Positions 43,598-53,910 of a stretch of 64,000 bases of DNA are shown one piece after another. The DNA is taken from positions 868,001 to 932,000 of the forward strand of contig NZ_CP148752.1 of assembly GCF_040448305.1 (NCBI RefSeq), written 5' to 3'. Positions within the stretch are counted from its first letter, which is position 1, and each line of letters opens with the position of its first letter. Both the position numbers and the translations under genes were made by a program. Source of the DNA: Pseudomonas fluorescens. GTDB lineage: Bacteria > Pseudomonadota > Gammaproteobacteria > Pseudomonadales > Pseudomonadaceae. The notes under the pieces are model-generated. The model worked only from the letters and a program-made list of their open reading frames with translations. It ran no database searches and was not told the DNA's origin.

Positions 43598-44452
43598 ATG
43601 TCTGTAGCGGTGATTCAAATGGTCAGCCAGAGCGATGTGCTGGCCAATCTGGCCCAGGCCCGTCGCCTGCTCGAACAGGCGGCCACCGGCGGCGCGAAGC
43701 TCGCGGTATTGCCGGAAAACTTCGCCGCCATGGGCCGGCGCGACATTGCCGACATCGGGCGCGCCGAAGCACTGGGCGAAGGCCCGATCCTGCCCTGGTT
43801 GAAACAGACCGCACGCGACCTCAAGTTATGGATTGTGGCTGGCACATTGCCGTTGCCGCCGGTGGATCAGCCGACGGCCAAAGTGCATGCCTGTTCGTTG
43901 CTGGTCGATGACCAGGGCGAAACGGTGGCGCGCTACGACAAGCTGCACTTGTTCGATGTGGACGTGGCGGACAATCGTGGCCGTTATCGTGAATCCGATG
44001 ACTATGCTTATGGCAGCGGGGTGGTTGTGGCGGACACGCCCGTCGGCCGGGTTGGCCTGACGGTCTGCTATGACTTGCGCTTTCCCGAGCTGTACAGCGA
44101 ACTGCGCGCGGCCGGCGCGGAACTTATTACCGCCCCCTCGGCCTTCACGGCAGTGACCGGTGCGGCGCATTGGGATGTGCTGATTCGTGCGCGAGCCATT
44201 GAGACGCAATGTTACGTGCTCGCGGCTGCCCAGGGCGGGACGCACCCGGGACCGCGGGAAACCTTTGGACATGCCGCCATCGTCGACCCGTGGGGGCGTG
44301 TGCTGGCGCAACAGGATCAAGGCGAGGCCGTGCTGCTGGCCGAACGCGACAGCAGCGAACAGGCGTCCATCCGGGCGCGGATGCCGGTGTCCAGTCACCG
44401 GCGCTTTTTCTCGCAGGGCGCCCAGCGACCTGCATCAGAACGACGAATTTAA
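43598..44452 (+). CDS. Carbon-nitrogen hydrolase (deaminated-glutathione amidase type)
   Basis: The 284-aa nitrilase-superfamily enzyme has the Glu40 (LPENF), Lys115 (RYDKLHLFD) and Cys157 (VCYDLRFPE) triad in the expected order. The sequence fits the Nit1/Nit2 and YbeM subgroup that hydrolyses deaminated glutathione, a metabolite-repair reaction. It lies between yhdP and tldD, where Pseudomonas normally keeps it. Substrate is inferred. Confidence 0.9.
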   Translation: MSVAVIQMVSQSDVLANLAQARRLLEQAATGGAKLAVLPENFAAMGRRDIADIGRAEALGEGPILPWLKQTARDLKLWIVAGTLPLPPVDQPTAKVHACSLLVDDQGETVARYDKLHLFDVDVADNRGRYRESDDYAYGSGVVVADTPVGRVGLTVCYDLRFPELYSELRAAGAELITAPSAFTAVTGAAHWDVLIRARAIETQCYVLAAAQGGTHPGPRETFGHAAIVDPWGRVLAQQDQGEAVLLAERDSSEQASIRARMPVSSHRRFFSQGAQRPASERRI

Positions 44453-44464
44453 GGCGTAAAGCAT

Positions 44465-45907
44465 ATGAGCGAGTTGTTGTCCTCAGTCAGTGAACACCTC
44501 CTGGCGCCCGGTGGCGTCACGATCGAGAGCCTGCAAGGTGTGCTCGGCGATCTGGCCGGGCCGGGCATCGATGCGGCCGACCTGTATTTCCAGGGGCAGA
44601 TCTCCGAGTCCTGGGCGCTGGAAGACGGCATCGTCAAAGAAGGCAGCTTCAACCTTGACCAAGGTGTGGGCGTGCGCGCGCAATCGGGCGAAAAAACCGG
44701 TTTTGCCTACAGCAATGCCATCACCCTGGAAGCCCTGGGCGCGGCGGCGCGGGCCGCCCGTTCGATTTCCCGGGCCGGGCAGCACGGCACCGTACAGGCA
44801 TTCACCAGCCAGGATGTCGCGCAGTTGTATGCGCCGGACAATCCCCTGGAAGTGCTGACCCGTGCCGAGAAAGTCGATTTGCTCAAGCGAATTGATGCCG
44901 CGACCCGCGCCCTCGACCCTCGCATCCAGCAAGTCACCGTGAGCATGGCCGGTGTCTGGGAACGGATTCTGGTGGCATCCACCGATGGTGGTCTGGCGGC
45001 AGACGTGCGACCGCTGGTGCGTTTCAACGTCAGTGTGATCGTCGAGCAGAACGGTCGCCGCGAGCGCGGCGGTCATGGCGGTGGCGGTCGGACCGATTAC
45101 CGCTATTTCCTCGCCGAAGACCGCGCCATGGGCTATGCCCGTGAAGCGTTGCGCCAGGCGCTGGTCAACCTTGAAGCCATTCCGGCACCGGCCGGTACCT
45201 TGCCGGTGGTGCTCGGTTCCGGTTGGTCGGGCGTGCTGCTGCACGAAGCCGTCGGTCATGGTCTGGAAGGCGACTTCAACCGCAAGGGCAGTTCGGCCTA
45301 CAGCGGGCGCATGGGTGAGATGGTTGCGTCGAAGCTTTGCACCATTGTCGATGACGGTACCCTGGCCGGTCGCCGTGGCTCGTTGAGCGTCGATGACGAA
45401 GGCACGCCGACCGAGTGCACCACGCTGATCGAAAACGGCGTGCTCAAAGGCTACATGCAGGACAAGCTCAACGCGCGACTGATGGGCGTGGCTCGCACCG
45501 GTAACGGTCGTCGCGAATCCTACGCGCACCTGCCGATGCCGCGCATGACCAACACCTACATGCTTGCTGGCGAAAGCGATCCGGCGGAAATCATCGCTTC
45601 GGTGAAACGCGGTATCTACTGCGCCAACCTGGGTGGCGGTCAGGTGGACATCACCAGCGGCAAGTTCGTGTTCTCCACCAGTGAGGCGTACCTGATCGAG
45701 GACGGCAAGATCACCGCTCCGGTCAAGGGTGCGACCCTGATCGGCAACGGGCCGGAAGCCATGAGCAAGGTGTCGATGGTTGGTAATGATCTGTCGCTGG
45801 ACAGCGGCGTGGGCACGTGCGGCAAGGATGGGCAGTCGGTGCCGGTGGGTGTCGGCCAGCCAACGCTGAAGATTGATGCGATCACCGTGGGTGGCACGGG
45901 TTCGTAA
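44465..45907 (+). CDS. tldD: Metalloprotease TldD
   Basis: The 480-aa cytosolic protein is the catalytic half of the TldD/TldE (PmbA) protease, which processes modified peptides and unfolded antitoxins. The zinc-binding motif HEAVGHGLEGD is near residue 260, and the C-terminal half contains GGQVDITSGKF and the conserved Cys near the end. Its partner pmbA is 680 nt downstream, separated by darP on the other strand. It follows the amidase by 12 nt and is probably in the same transcript. Confidence 0.96.
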   Translation: MSELLSSVSEHLLAPGGVTIESLQGVLGDLAGPGIDAADLYFQGQISESWALEDGIVKEGSFNLDQGVGVRAQSGEKTGFAYSNAITLEALGAAARAARSISRAGQHGTVQAFTSQDVAQLYAPDNPLEVLTRAEKVDLLKRIDAATRALDPRIQQVTVSMAGVWERILVASTDGGLAADVRPLVRFNVSVIVEQNGRRERGGHGGGGRTDYRYFLAEDRAMGYAREALRQALVNLEAIPAPAGTLPVVLGSGWSGVLLHEAVGHGLEGDFNRKGSSAYSGRMGEMVASKLCTIVDDGTLAGRRGSLSVDDEGTPTECTTLIENGVLKGYMQDKLNARLMGVARTGNGRRESYAHLPMPRMTNTYMLAGESDPAEIIASVKRGIYCANLGGGQVDITSGKFVFSTSEAYLIEDGKITAPVKGATLIGNGPEAMSKVSMVGNDLSLDSGVGTCGKDGQSVPVGVGQPTLKIDAITVGGTGS

Positions 45908-45919
45908 GAAGTGAGGCTG

Positions 45920-45946
45920 CGGGTGAGCTGCGAGGCAGCTCACCCG
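45920..45946. terminator. Bidirectional terminator between convergent tldD and darP
   Basis: CGGGTGAGCTGC (45920-45931) and GCAGCTCACCCG (45935-45946) form a perfect 12-bp stem with a 3-nt loop in the 48-nt gap between convergent genes. T runs are absent on either side, but stem strength and place favour termination for both. Confidence 0.7.
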
Positions 45947-45955
45947 ATTCGAGAA

Positions 45956-46480
45956 TTAACGCAGACCGCGTTGAGTCTCGTCCAGCTCACGGATGTACTT
46001 GAAGATTTTACGGCTGGAAGCAGGAGGCTTGTTTTGCGCAACCTCATGCTGGGCCTGACGGATCAGGGAGCGCAATTGCTGGCGGTCCGCGTCCGGGTAG
46101 TCGACGACGAATTTTTCCAGAACGGCATCGTCGCCGGCGATCAGACGATCGCGCCAGCGCTCCAGGTTATGGAAGCGTTCGTTGTATTGGCGAGTGGAGG
46201 CATCGAGTTGATCGAGCAGAACCAGAATGGCGGCAGTGTCCTGATCGCGCATCAGTTTGCCGATGAATTGAAGGTGCCGTTTACGCGCGATGTTCGCGGT
46301 GTGCTTGGGCGCATCGGCCAGAGCCCGACGCATTCCGTCGGTCAAGGGCAGTTTTGCCAGCAAGTCAGGCTTGAGTGTTGTAAGGCGCTCGCCAAGGTCA
46401 ACCAGAGCATGCAGCTCGCGTTTAACCTGGGATTTGCTTTTTTCTCCCGTATCGAGGGAGTCGTCGTAAGAATCAACCAT
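45956..46480 (-). CDS. darP: Ribosome biogenesis factor DarP (YjgA)
   Basis: The 174-aa basic helical protein matches YjgA/DarP, which associates with late 50S assembly intermediates. It has the acidic N-terminus MVDSYDDSLDTGEKSKSQVK, LHALVDLGERL and the repeated helical hairpins of DUF615. The start was set at the ATG giving this N-terminus; more upstream codons run into the divergent pmbA promoter region. It is transcribed against its neighbours. Confidence 0.93.
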   Translation of the reverse strand: MVDSYDDSLDTGEKSKSQVKRELHALVDLGERLTTLKPDLLAKLPLTDGMRRALADAPKHTANIARKRHLQFIGKLMRDQDTAAILVLLDQLDASTRQYNERFHNLERWRDRLIAGDDAVLEKFVVDYPDADRQQLRSLIRQAQHEVAQNKPPASSRKIFKYIRELDETQRGLR

Positions 46481-46588
46481 GGTGGCCGTCCGCAAAGAAA
46501 CGCCGCCATGATAACCAGTCGGGGGCCGCTTGTCCGGCCCGGTCGCTCGATGACCGTTACCGAAAGCAGAATTTGAGTGGAGAACAGC

Positions 46589-47935
46589 ATGAGTGCAGTT
46601 GAAAGCGTCGGCCCACAAGCGTTGCCGGCACTGCAGGAACAAGTCGAGCAGATCATCGCTGAAGCCAAACGCCAGGGCGCCAGTGCCTGTGAAGTGGCGG
46701 TGTCACTGGAGCAGGGTTTGTCGACCACGGTGCGCCAGCGTGAAGTCGAAACCGTTGAATTCAACCGTGATCAGGGTTTCGGCATCACCTTGTACGTCGG
46801 CCAGCGCAAAGGCTCCGCCAGCACCTCGGCCAGCGGTCCGGAAGCTATCCGCGAGACAGTTGCCGCAGCACTGGCCATCGCCAAGCACACCTCTGAAGAT
46901 GAAGCCTCGGGCCTGGCGGATGCCGCGCTGATGGCGCGGGATATTCAGGATTTCGACCTGTTCCACCAATGGGACATCACACCGGAACAAGCCATCGAAC
47001 AGGCCCTGGCCTGTGAAGCCGCGGCGTTAGCCGCCGACAGCCGGATCAAGAACGCCGACGGTACCACCCTCAGCACCCATCAGGGCTGCCGCGTTTATGG
47101 CAATAGCCACGGGTTTATCGGCGGTTACGCGTCGACTCGCCACAGCCTGAGCTGCGTGATGATCGCCGAGGCCGATGGCCAGATGCAGCGCGATTACTGG
47201 TACGACGTGAACCGCCAGGGCAATCTGCTGGCCGACCCGGTCAGCATCGGCCAGCGCGCTGCGCAACGGGCGGCGAGTCGTCTGGGCGCGCGTCCGGTGC
47301 CGACTTGCGAGGTGCCGGTGCTGTTTTCCGCCGAGTTGGCTGGAGGACTGTTCGGCAGTTTCCTGTCGGCGATTTCCGGCGGCAGCCTGTATCGCAAGTC
47401 GTCGTTCCTTGAAGGTACTCTCGGTCAGAAGCTGTTTCCGGAGTGGCTGACCATCGACGAGCGTCCGCATCTGATGCGGGCATTGGGCAGCGCAGCGTTC
47501 GATGGTGATGGTTTGGCAACCTATGCCAAACCGTTCGTCGAAAAAGGTGAGTTGGTGTCGTACATCCTCGGCACCTACTCCGGTCGCAAGCTCGGCATGC
47601 CGAGCACCGCCAATGCCGGGGGCGTGCACAACCTGTTCGTCACCCATGGCGATGAAGACCAGGCCGCCTTGCTGCGCCGCATGGGCCGCGGATTGCTGGT
47701 GACCGAGTTGATGGGCCAAGGCCTGAACATGGTGACCGGTGATTATTCCCGGGGCGCGGCGGGTTACTGGGTCGAGAACGGCGAAATCCAGTTCGCGGTG
47801 CAGGAAGTGACCATTGCCGGCAACATGCGTGACATGTTCAAGCAGATCGTTGCCGTGGGTAACGATCTTGAGTTGCGCAGCAACATTCGCACCGGTTCGG
47901 TGCTGATCGAGCGGATGACGGTGGCGGGTAGCTAA
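46589..47935 (+). CDS. pmbA: Metalloprotease subunit PmbA (TldE)
   Basis: The 448-aa partner of TldD. It has the same two-domain fold but lacks the HExxxH metal site; the matching region reads LFSAELAGGLFGSFLSA. It shapes the substrate tunnel of the heterodimer. The ATG at 46589 follows GTGGAG at a suitable distance. Downstream is a strong intrinsic terminator, so its transcript ends before the fagA operon. Confidence 0.95.
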   Translation: MSAVESVGPQALPALQEQVEQIIAEAKRQGASACEVAVSLEQGLSTTVRQREVETVEFNRDQGFGITLYVGQRKGSASTSASGPEAIRETVAAALAIAKHTSEDEASGLADAALMARDIQDFDLFHQWDITPEQAIEQALACEAAALAADSRIKNADGTTLSTHQGCRVYGNSHGFIGGYASTRHSLSCVMIAEADGQMQRDYWYDVNRQGNLLADPVSIGQRAAQRAASRLGARPVPTCEVPVLFSAELAGGLFGSFLSAISGGSLYRKSSFLEGTLGQKLFPEWLTIDERPHLMRALGSAAFDGDGLATYAKPFVEKGELVSYILGTYSGRKLGMPSTANAGGVHNLFVTHGDEDQAALLRRMGRGLLVTELMGQGLNMVTGDYSRGAAGYWVENGEIQFAVQEVTIAGNMRDMFKQIVAVGNDLELRSNIRTGSVLIERMTVAGS

Positions 47936-47951
47936 AGCCCGGCAGCAATAC

Positions 47952-47990
47952 AAAAAGGCGCGCCACCCATTGGGTGGCGCGCCTTTTTTA
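47952..47990 (+). terminator. Intrinsic terminator of pmbA
   Basis: GGCGCGCCACCC (47957-47968) and GGGTGGCGCGCC (47972-47983) make a 12-bp GC-rich stem with a 3-nt loop. Six Ts follow, and five As precede it. Confidence 0.93.
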
Positions 47991-48039
47991 TTGGCTACAA
48001 CACAGATCCCCTGTGGGAGGTAACTTGCCCTTACAACCT

Positions 48040-48064
48040 TGTTTTGTTTCTCATTATCATTTAA
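48040..48064. promoter_or_regulatory. Candidate Fur box upstream of fagA
   Basis: An AT-rich stretch contains TCATTATCATT. Bases 48040-48058 match the 19-bp Fur consensus at 12 positions, including the full CATTATC arm, and a shifted overlapping match exists. It ends 34 nt before the fagA ATG. In P. aeruginosa the equivalent operon is repressed by Fur with iron, so the site is expected here. Confidence 0.6.
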
Positions 48065-48097
48065 TAATAAATCTCATTACCGAGTGAACCCCGGATC

Positions 48098-48485
48098 ATG
48101 AGTTCTGCCTTGCACGAGCAGCCGTACCTCGAAAGCTGGCGCTGGATGAGTCGCCAGATCCGTTGCGCGATGAACCCCGACGAGCCTCGCCTGATCGACC
48201 ACTACCTGGCCGAAGGCCGGTATCTGGCGTGTTGCACGGCCACCTCACCCTGGACCGTCGCCGAAACCTCCTTCCGTTTGTTGCTCGATACCGCCGCCGA
48301 TGTCGCGCTGCCGTGGCACTGGCGCACCTACTGTCTCGACCAGGCCTGGCGCCCGTTGCGCGACCTCGAACGCCTTTCGTTGTGCAAATGCCGCCTCAAG
48401 CGCTGGCAGAGCTACACCTGGCAACTGGCTACCTGCGAGTTGCAGCCCTCGATTCCTCTTACTGAACTGGTGCAAGGACTTTCTG

Positions 48486-48505
<20 letters not shown>
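48098..48505 (+). CDS. fagA: Fur-associated protein FagA
   Basis: This 135-aa cysteine-rich cytosolic protein of unknown function matches FagA by its place before fumC-orfX-sodA. It has no signal peptide, an N-terminal WRWMSRQIRCAMNPDEPRLI, and aromatic and Cys-rich segments (CLDQAWRPL, CKCRLKRWQ). The gene is induced by iron starvation in P. aeruginosa. It overlaps fumC by 20 nt, so the two are coupled. Function is not established. Confidence 0.83.
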
Positions 48506-49862
<1,357 letters not shown>

Positions 49863-49889
49863 GCCCCGTTACCGCTTTGGAGGCGCACC

Positions 49890-50318
49890 ATGGAGCACTG
49901 GAAACGCACGATCGAAAGAGCCAATCGCTTTTTCATGCTGGGCGAATTAGTCGATGCCCGCGAGGCGTACCTGCAGGCACTGGCCCTGGCCCAGGTGCTG
50001 TTCGAGCGCTGGGCGGATGCCGACGAAGCGGTGGCGGCCTGCGTGATTTCCCATCACAACCTGGCGGACCTGCACCTGCGTCTGAACCAGCCGGAGGAGA
50101 GCGCCGAATACCTATGTGCCATCCACCAACGGCTGTTGCAGACCATGCAGGACCCGCGGCTACCACAAGCATTGCGTGAAGCGGCGTTGCGCCAGAGCAG
50201 CAAGACCTACGTTGAGCTGCTGAATTTCATCAGTGAGCACGGTGAGTACCCGCGTACCCATCGACTGCTGCACATCGATGTCGCTTCGCCTGCGCCTCAT
50301 CATTATGGAGTCCATTGA
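49890..50318 (+). CDS. Conserved protein OrfX of the fumC-sodA operon
   Basis: The 142-aa cytosolic protein is almost entirely helical. Pattern such as RANRFFMLGELVDAREAYLQAL and CVISHHNLADLHLRLNQPEESAEYL looks like two to three TPR-type repeats. It corresponds to the unnamed orfX between fumC and sodA in P. aeruginosa. No biochemical role is known; TPR-like structure suggests protein contacts. A GGAGG site precedes the ATG, and the stop is 3 nt before the sodA start. Confidence 0.85.
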   Translation: MEHWKRTIERANRFFMLGELVDAREAYLQALALAQVLFERWADADEAVAACVISHHNLADLHLRLNQPEESAEYLCAIHQRLLQTMQDPRLPQALREAALRQSSKTYVELLNFISEHGEYPRTHRLLHIDVASPAPHHYGVH

Positions 50319-50320
50319 AC

Positions 50321-50932
50321 ATGGCTTTTACCTTGCCTGCCTTGCCGTACGCCTACGACGCCCTGGAACCGCACATCGATGCGCAGACCATGGAGATCCA
50401 CTACACCAGGCATCACCAGACTTATATCAACAACCTCAACGCGGCCGTCGAGGGTACCGAGTATGCCGAGTGGCCCGTGGAGAAACTGGTGTCTGCCGTC
50501 CAACAACTGCCGGAAAAACTGCGTGCGGCGGTGATCAACCAAGGGGGCGGCCACGCCAACCATTCGCTGTTCTGGGAAGTCATGACGCCCGGCGGTGGTG
50601 GCGAGCCCGAAGGTGCGCTGGCCAAGGCCATCGATGAACAACTGGGCGGCCTCGACAGCTTCAAGGAAGCCTTTACCAAGGCTGCATTGACCCGCTTCGG
50701 CAGTGGCTGGGCCTGGCTGAGCGTGACCCCGCAACAGACCCTGGTGGTGGAAAGCAGCGGTAACCAGGACAGTCCGCTAATGAACGGCAATACCCCGATT
50801 CTGGGCCTCGACGTCTGGGAACACGCCTATTACCTGCGTTATCAGAACCGTCGTCCGGAATACATCAGCGCGTTCTACAACGTGATCAATTGGCCGCAAG
50901 TCGCTGCGCGCTATCAGACCGCACTGGTTTAA
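50321..50932 (+). CDS. sodA: Manganese superoxide dismutase
   Basis: The 203-aa cytosolic enzyme removes superoxide. All metal ligands are visible: His27, His81, Asp164 and His168. Manganese-type residues GGGHANHSLFW and NQDSPLM favour Mn over Fe. It follows orfX with no gap, so it belongs to the iron-starvation operon, which replaces Fe-SOD with an iron-free version. The ATG giving MAFTLPALPY is the family start. Confidence 0.96.
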   Translation: MAFTLPALPYAYDALEPHIDAQTMEIHYTRHHQTYINNLNAAVEGTEYAEWPVEKLVSAVQQLPEKLRAAVINQGGGHANHSLFWEVMTPGGGGEPEGALAKAIDEQLGGLDSFKEAFTKAALTRFGSGWAWLSVTPQQTLVVESSGNQDSPLMNGNTPILGLDVWEHAYYLRYQNRRPEYISAFYNVINWPQVAARYQTALV

Positions 50933-50963
50933 GTCTTTTATAAAAACAATCCAAGGCAGGGCT

Positions 50964-51857
50964 ATGGGCACTGAAACACTGGCGATCGGAAGTGGACGGA
51001 TGTTTCGTTACGCGTTTGGATCGCTGTTACTGCTGGCGGGTATGAGCCTATTGGTTGCCCATGGGCTGGCATGGCTCGACCTTGAGCCGAAGTTGCTACG
51101 TGCACTGCAGGGCGGTGCGATCTGCGCCTTGGGTACCGCGCTGGGCGCGGTGCCGGTGTTGGTGATTCGGCGGATGCCACAGATGCTCAGCGACACTTTG
51201 CTTGGGTTTGGCGCTGGCGTGATGCTCGCGGCGACGGCATTTTCGCTGATCGTTCCGGGCATCTCTGCCGCCGAAGGGCTTGGCCTGTCACCCTGGGCGT
51301 CCAGTGGGCTGATCAGCTTCGGCATTATGCTCGGCGCATTCGGGTTGTTCCTGGTGGATCGGAAGGTCTCCGGGGCCAGTCCGGACATGCTGGTCGGCAC
51401 GCTGGAGCGACCGGTCATTCCTCCGCGGATCTGGTTGTTTGTGTTTGCGATCATCGCCCACAACATCCCGGAAGGCATGGCTGTGGGTGTTTCGGCCGGT
51501 GGTGGAATGCCTGACGCCGACAGTCTCGCCATTGGCATTGCCTTGCAAGATGTGCCGGAAGGGTTGGTCATCGCTTTGGTACTGGCCGGGGCAGGGATGT
51601 CCAGGATCAAGGCGTTCCTGATCGGTGCCGCATCTGGGTTGGTCGAACCTGTGTTCGCACTGCTATGCGCGTGGCTGGTGAGCCTGGCCGAACTGCTGCT
51701 GCCTTTGGGGTTGGCACTGGCGGCGGGGGCGATGTTGCTGGTGGTGACCCATGAAATCATTCCCGAGTCGCGCCGCAATGGTCATGACAAGCTTGCCAGC
51801 CTCGGGCTGCTGATGGGGTTCTGTTTGATGATGGTGATGGATACAGCGCTGGCTTGA
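50964..51857 (+). CDS. ZIP-family divalent metal transporter
   Basis: The 297-aa inner-membrane protein has about eight helices. The ZIP metal-site motifs are HNIPEGMAVGV in helix 4 (near residue 170) and DVPEGL in helix 5 (near residue 200), where His is replaced by Asp. A short variable loop contains VDRKVSG. It lies 31 nt after sodA, so probably reads through from the same promoter. Import of Mn2+ to supply SodA is an attractive inference, but ZIP proteins also carry Zn2+ and Fe2+. Confidence 0.88.
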   Translation: MGTETLAIGSGRMFRYAFGSLLLLAGMSLLVAHGLAWLDLEPKLLRALQGGAICALGTALGAVPVLVIRRMPQMLSDTLLGFGAGVMLAATAFSLIVPGISAAEGLGLSPWASSGLISFGIMLGAFGLFLVDRKVSGASPDMLVGTLERPVIPPRIWLFVFAIIAHNIPEGMAVGVSAGGGMPDADSLAIGIALQDVPEGLVIALVLAGAGMSRIKAFLIGAASGLVEPVFALLCAWLVSLAELLLPLGLALAAGAMLLVVTHEIIPESRRNGHDKLASLGLLMGFCLMMVMDTALA

Positions 51858-51884
51858 TTTGTGGCAAAGCCCCCTCGCCACAAA
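51858..51884. terminator. Stem-loop between convergent ZIP and ptsO genes
   Basis: TTTGTGGC (51858-51865) pairs with GCCACAAA (51877-51884) in the 45-nt space between convergent stops. It resembles a bidirectional terminator with weak T/A runs formed by the outer stem bases. Confidence 0.6.
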
Positions 51885-51902
51885 AGCTCACCCGTCGTAG
51901 TG

Positions 51903-52175
51903 TTATTCGCCTTCGTCGAAGAAGTTGTTGATCAACGCCACCAGCGCGTTCAGCGCTTCCTGTTCCTGCTCGCCTTCGGTGCTCAAGTGAATCGTGGTGC
52001 CTTTGCCGGCGGCCAGCATCATCATCGCCATGATGCTTTTGCCATCGACCATGGACTCTGGTGTACGACCGGCCCGGATCTGGCACGGGAACTGACCCGC
52101 CACCCCAACGAATTTTGCAGAAGCGCGAGCATGCAGGCCCAGCTTGTTGATGATTTCGATTTCCAGAGCAGGCAT
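51903..52175 (-). CDS. ptsO: Phosphocarrier NPr of the nitrogen PTS
   Basis: The 90-aa HPr-like protein carries phosphate from EINtr to PtsN. The active His15 lies in NKLGLHARASAKF, and a Ser47 in DGKSIM matches the HPr regulatory position. It is the end of the rpoN-hpf-ptsN-rapZ-ptsO row on the minus strand, 15 nt after rapZ. The cluster ties carbon/nitrogen signalling to sigma-54. Confidence 0.95.
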   Translation of the reverse strand: MPALEIEIINKLGLHARASAKFVGVAGQFPCQIRAGRTPESMVDGKSIMAMMMLAAGKGTTIHLSTEGEQEQEALNALVALINNFFDEGE

Positions 52176-52190
52176 CGCGGTGTGAATCCT

Positions 52191-53048
52191 TTAGCTGAGG
52201 TCGCGGTGGCGAACCTGGACGTTCTTCAGTGATTTTTGCAGCGCCTGCCCCAGACGCTCGGTCAGGTAGACGGAACGGTGATGTCCGCCAGTGCAGCCAA
52301 TGGCAATGGTGACATAGGCGCGGTTGCTGGCGGCAAAACGCGGCAGCCACTTTAGCAGGTATGTGGAAATGTCCTGGAACATCTCTTCGACATCCGGTTG
52401 TGCCGCCAGATAGTCGGCAACCGGTTGATCGAGCCCGGACTGCTCGCGCAATTCCGGTTTCCAGTAAGGGTTGGGCAGGCAGCGCACATCGAACACCAGG
52501 TCGGCGTCCACCGGCATACCACGCTTGAACCCGAAGGACTCCACCAGGAACGCAGTGCCCGGCTCTGGCTGATTCAGCAGGCGCAGTTTGATGGCGTCGC
52601 GCAGCTGGTACAGGTTCAGGCTGGTGGTGTTGATCTTGAGATCGGCGAGGTCGGCAATCGGCCCGAGCAGGTCGCTCTCGACGCTGATGGCTTCGGCCAG
52701 CGAACGGTTGGCATTGGTCAGGGGGTGACGTCGGCGGGTTTCCGAGAAGCGCTTGAGCAGGGTTTCTTCGTCGGCGTCCAGGTACAGCACATCGCACTGG
52801 ATGTGGCGGGCACGGACTTCCTCGAGCAGGTCGGGGAAGCGTGACAGGTGGCTGGGCAGGTTGCGCGCGTCAATGGAAACGGCGACCAGCGGCTGTAACA
52901 GCTCGGTATGAACCAAGGCGCGTTCGGCCAACTCCGGCAGCAGGCCGGCAGGCAGGTTGTCGATGCAGTAGTAGCCGTTGTCCTCAAGAACGTTGAGGGC
53001 GGTACTTTTACCTGAGCCGGAACGGCCACTGACGATGATCAAGCGCAT
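52191..53048 (-). CDS. rapZ: RNase adapter/nucleotide-binding protein RapZ
   Basis: The 285-aa protein has a P-loop GRSGSGKST at residues 8-16 and a C-terminal domain with GCTGGHHRS, which in E. coli binds RNA and guides RNase E to the GlmZ sRNA. In Pseudomonas the target is not established. It lies 2 nt after ptsN and ahead of ptsO, the standard arrangement. Identification is by motifs and context. Confidence 0.95.
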   Translation of the reverse strand: MRLIIVSGRSGSGKSTALNVLEDNGYYCIDNLPAGLLPELAERALVHTELLQPLVAVSIDARNLPSHLSRFPDLLEEVRARHIQCDVLYLDADEETLLKRFSETRRRHPLTNANRSLAEAISVESDLLGPIADLADLKINTTSLNLYQLRDAIKLRLLNQPEPGTAFLVESFGFKRGMPVDADLVFDVRCLPNPYWKPELREQSGLDQPVADYLAAQPDVEEMFQDISTYLLKWLPRFAASNRAYVTIAIGCTGGHHRSVYLTERLGQALQKSLKNVQVRHRDLS

Positions 53049-53050
53049 GA

Positions 53051-53515
53051 TTACTGACCGTTTTGCTCGTCCAGGACAACCTGATACAGGGCTTCGTTGC
53101 TTGCAGCACTACGCAGCTTTTCGCGAACTTCCTTGCGGTCGAGCATGCTGGCGATCTGTCGCAGCAGCTCAAGGTGCGCATCGGTGGCGGCTTCCGGGAC
53201 CAGCAGCACGAACAGCAGGTCAACCGGCGCACCATCGATGGCGTCGAAATCGATAGGGGCGTCCAGGTGCATCAATGCACTGATGGGCGAAACACAGCCC
53301 TTGAGACGGCAATGTGGAATGGCGATGCCATTGCCAAACCCGGTGGAGCCGAGTTTTTCACGGGCAATCAGTGCCTCGAAGACATCTTGCATCTCCAGGG
53401 CCGGCACTTCGCGGGCGATCAGATTGGCAATTTGTTCGAGGGCTTTCTTTTTACTGCCTCCCGGCACGTTCACCAGGGAACGGCCGGGGGTCAGGATACT
53501 TTCAAGTCGGATCAT
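53051..53515 (-). CDS. ptsN: Nitrogen PTS enzyme EIIA(Ntr)
   Basis: The 154-aa regulatory protein receives phosphate on His68 (GIAIPHCRL) from NPr. It begins MIRLESILTPGRSL and ends with the EIIA domain helix DAHLELLRQIASMLD. In Pseudomonas it modulates C/N balance, potassium and polyhydroxyalkanoate metabolism. It lies 12 nt after hpf and 2 nt before rapZ in a tight operon downstream of rpoN. Confidence 0.96.
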   Translation of the reverse strand: MIRLESILTPGRSLVNVPGGSKKKALEQIANLIAREVPALEMQDVFEALIAREKLGSTGFGNGIAIPHCRLKGCVSPISALMHLDAPIDFDAIDGAPVDLLFVLLVPEAATDAHLELLRQIASMLDRKEVREKLRSAASNEALYQVVLDEQNGQ

Positions 53516-53527
53516 GGGTAGGGAGTG

Positions 53528-53836
53528 TTAACGACCGGTTGCGCCCTGGAGGAGGCTCTGGGTCTTTTCCTTATGTTTTTTGAGTTGTTTATCCAGCTTG
53601 TCGGTGAGTGCGTCGATCGCGGCGTACATATCGGTATGTTCCGCGTTTGCGACCACTTCATTCCCGGGAATATGCAGCGTGGCTTCGATTTTCTGCTTCA
53701 GTTTTTCGACGGTCATCGTGACCTGCACATTAGTGATCTTGTCGAAATGTCGCTCCAATCGTTCGAGTTTTTCGCCGATGTAGGTGCGAAGAGGTTCGGT
53801 CACTTCCAGTTGGTGTCCACTGATGTTGACTTGCAT
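53528..53836 (-). CDS. hpf: Short hibernation-promoting factor (Hpf/YhbH)
   Basis: The 102-aa protein binds the 30S decoding centre and promotes ribosome dimerisation in resting cells. It has the S30AE fold with MQVNISGHQLEVTEPLRTYI and ERHFDKITNVQV. The ATG at 53836 was chosen because it gives the standard N-terminus; upstream codons overlap the rpoN-hpf gap. It is 74 nt after rpoN and lacks the C-terminal extension of long HPFs. Confidence 0.94.
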   Translation of the reverse strand: MQVNISGHQLEVTEPLRTYIGEKLERLERHFDKITNVQVTMTVEKLKQKIEATLHIPGNEVVANAEHTDMYAAIDALTDKLDKQLKKHKEKTQSLLQGATGR

Positions 53837-53910
53837 ACAGCTTCTCCTTCGTTGCCAGTGCATAAAGCGGTAGATCAGATGATCTACCACTGGAACGCTG
53901 TGGCGTGGCT

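Noticed and set aside
48009..48029. CTGTGGGAGGTAACTTGCC as an eleventh REP element
   Set aside because: Only the first ten bases match the family and there is no partner unit; at most a decayed half.
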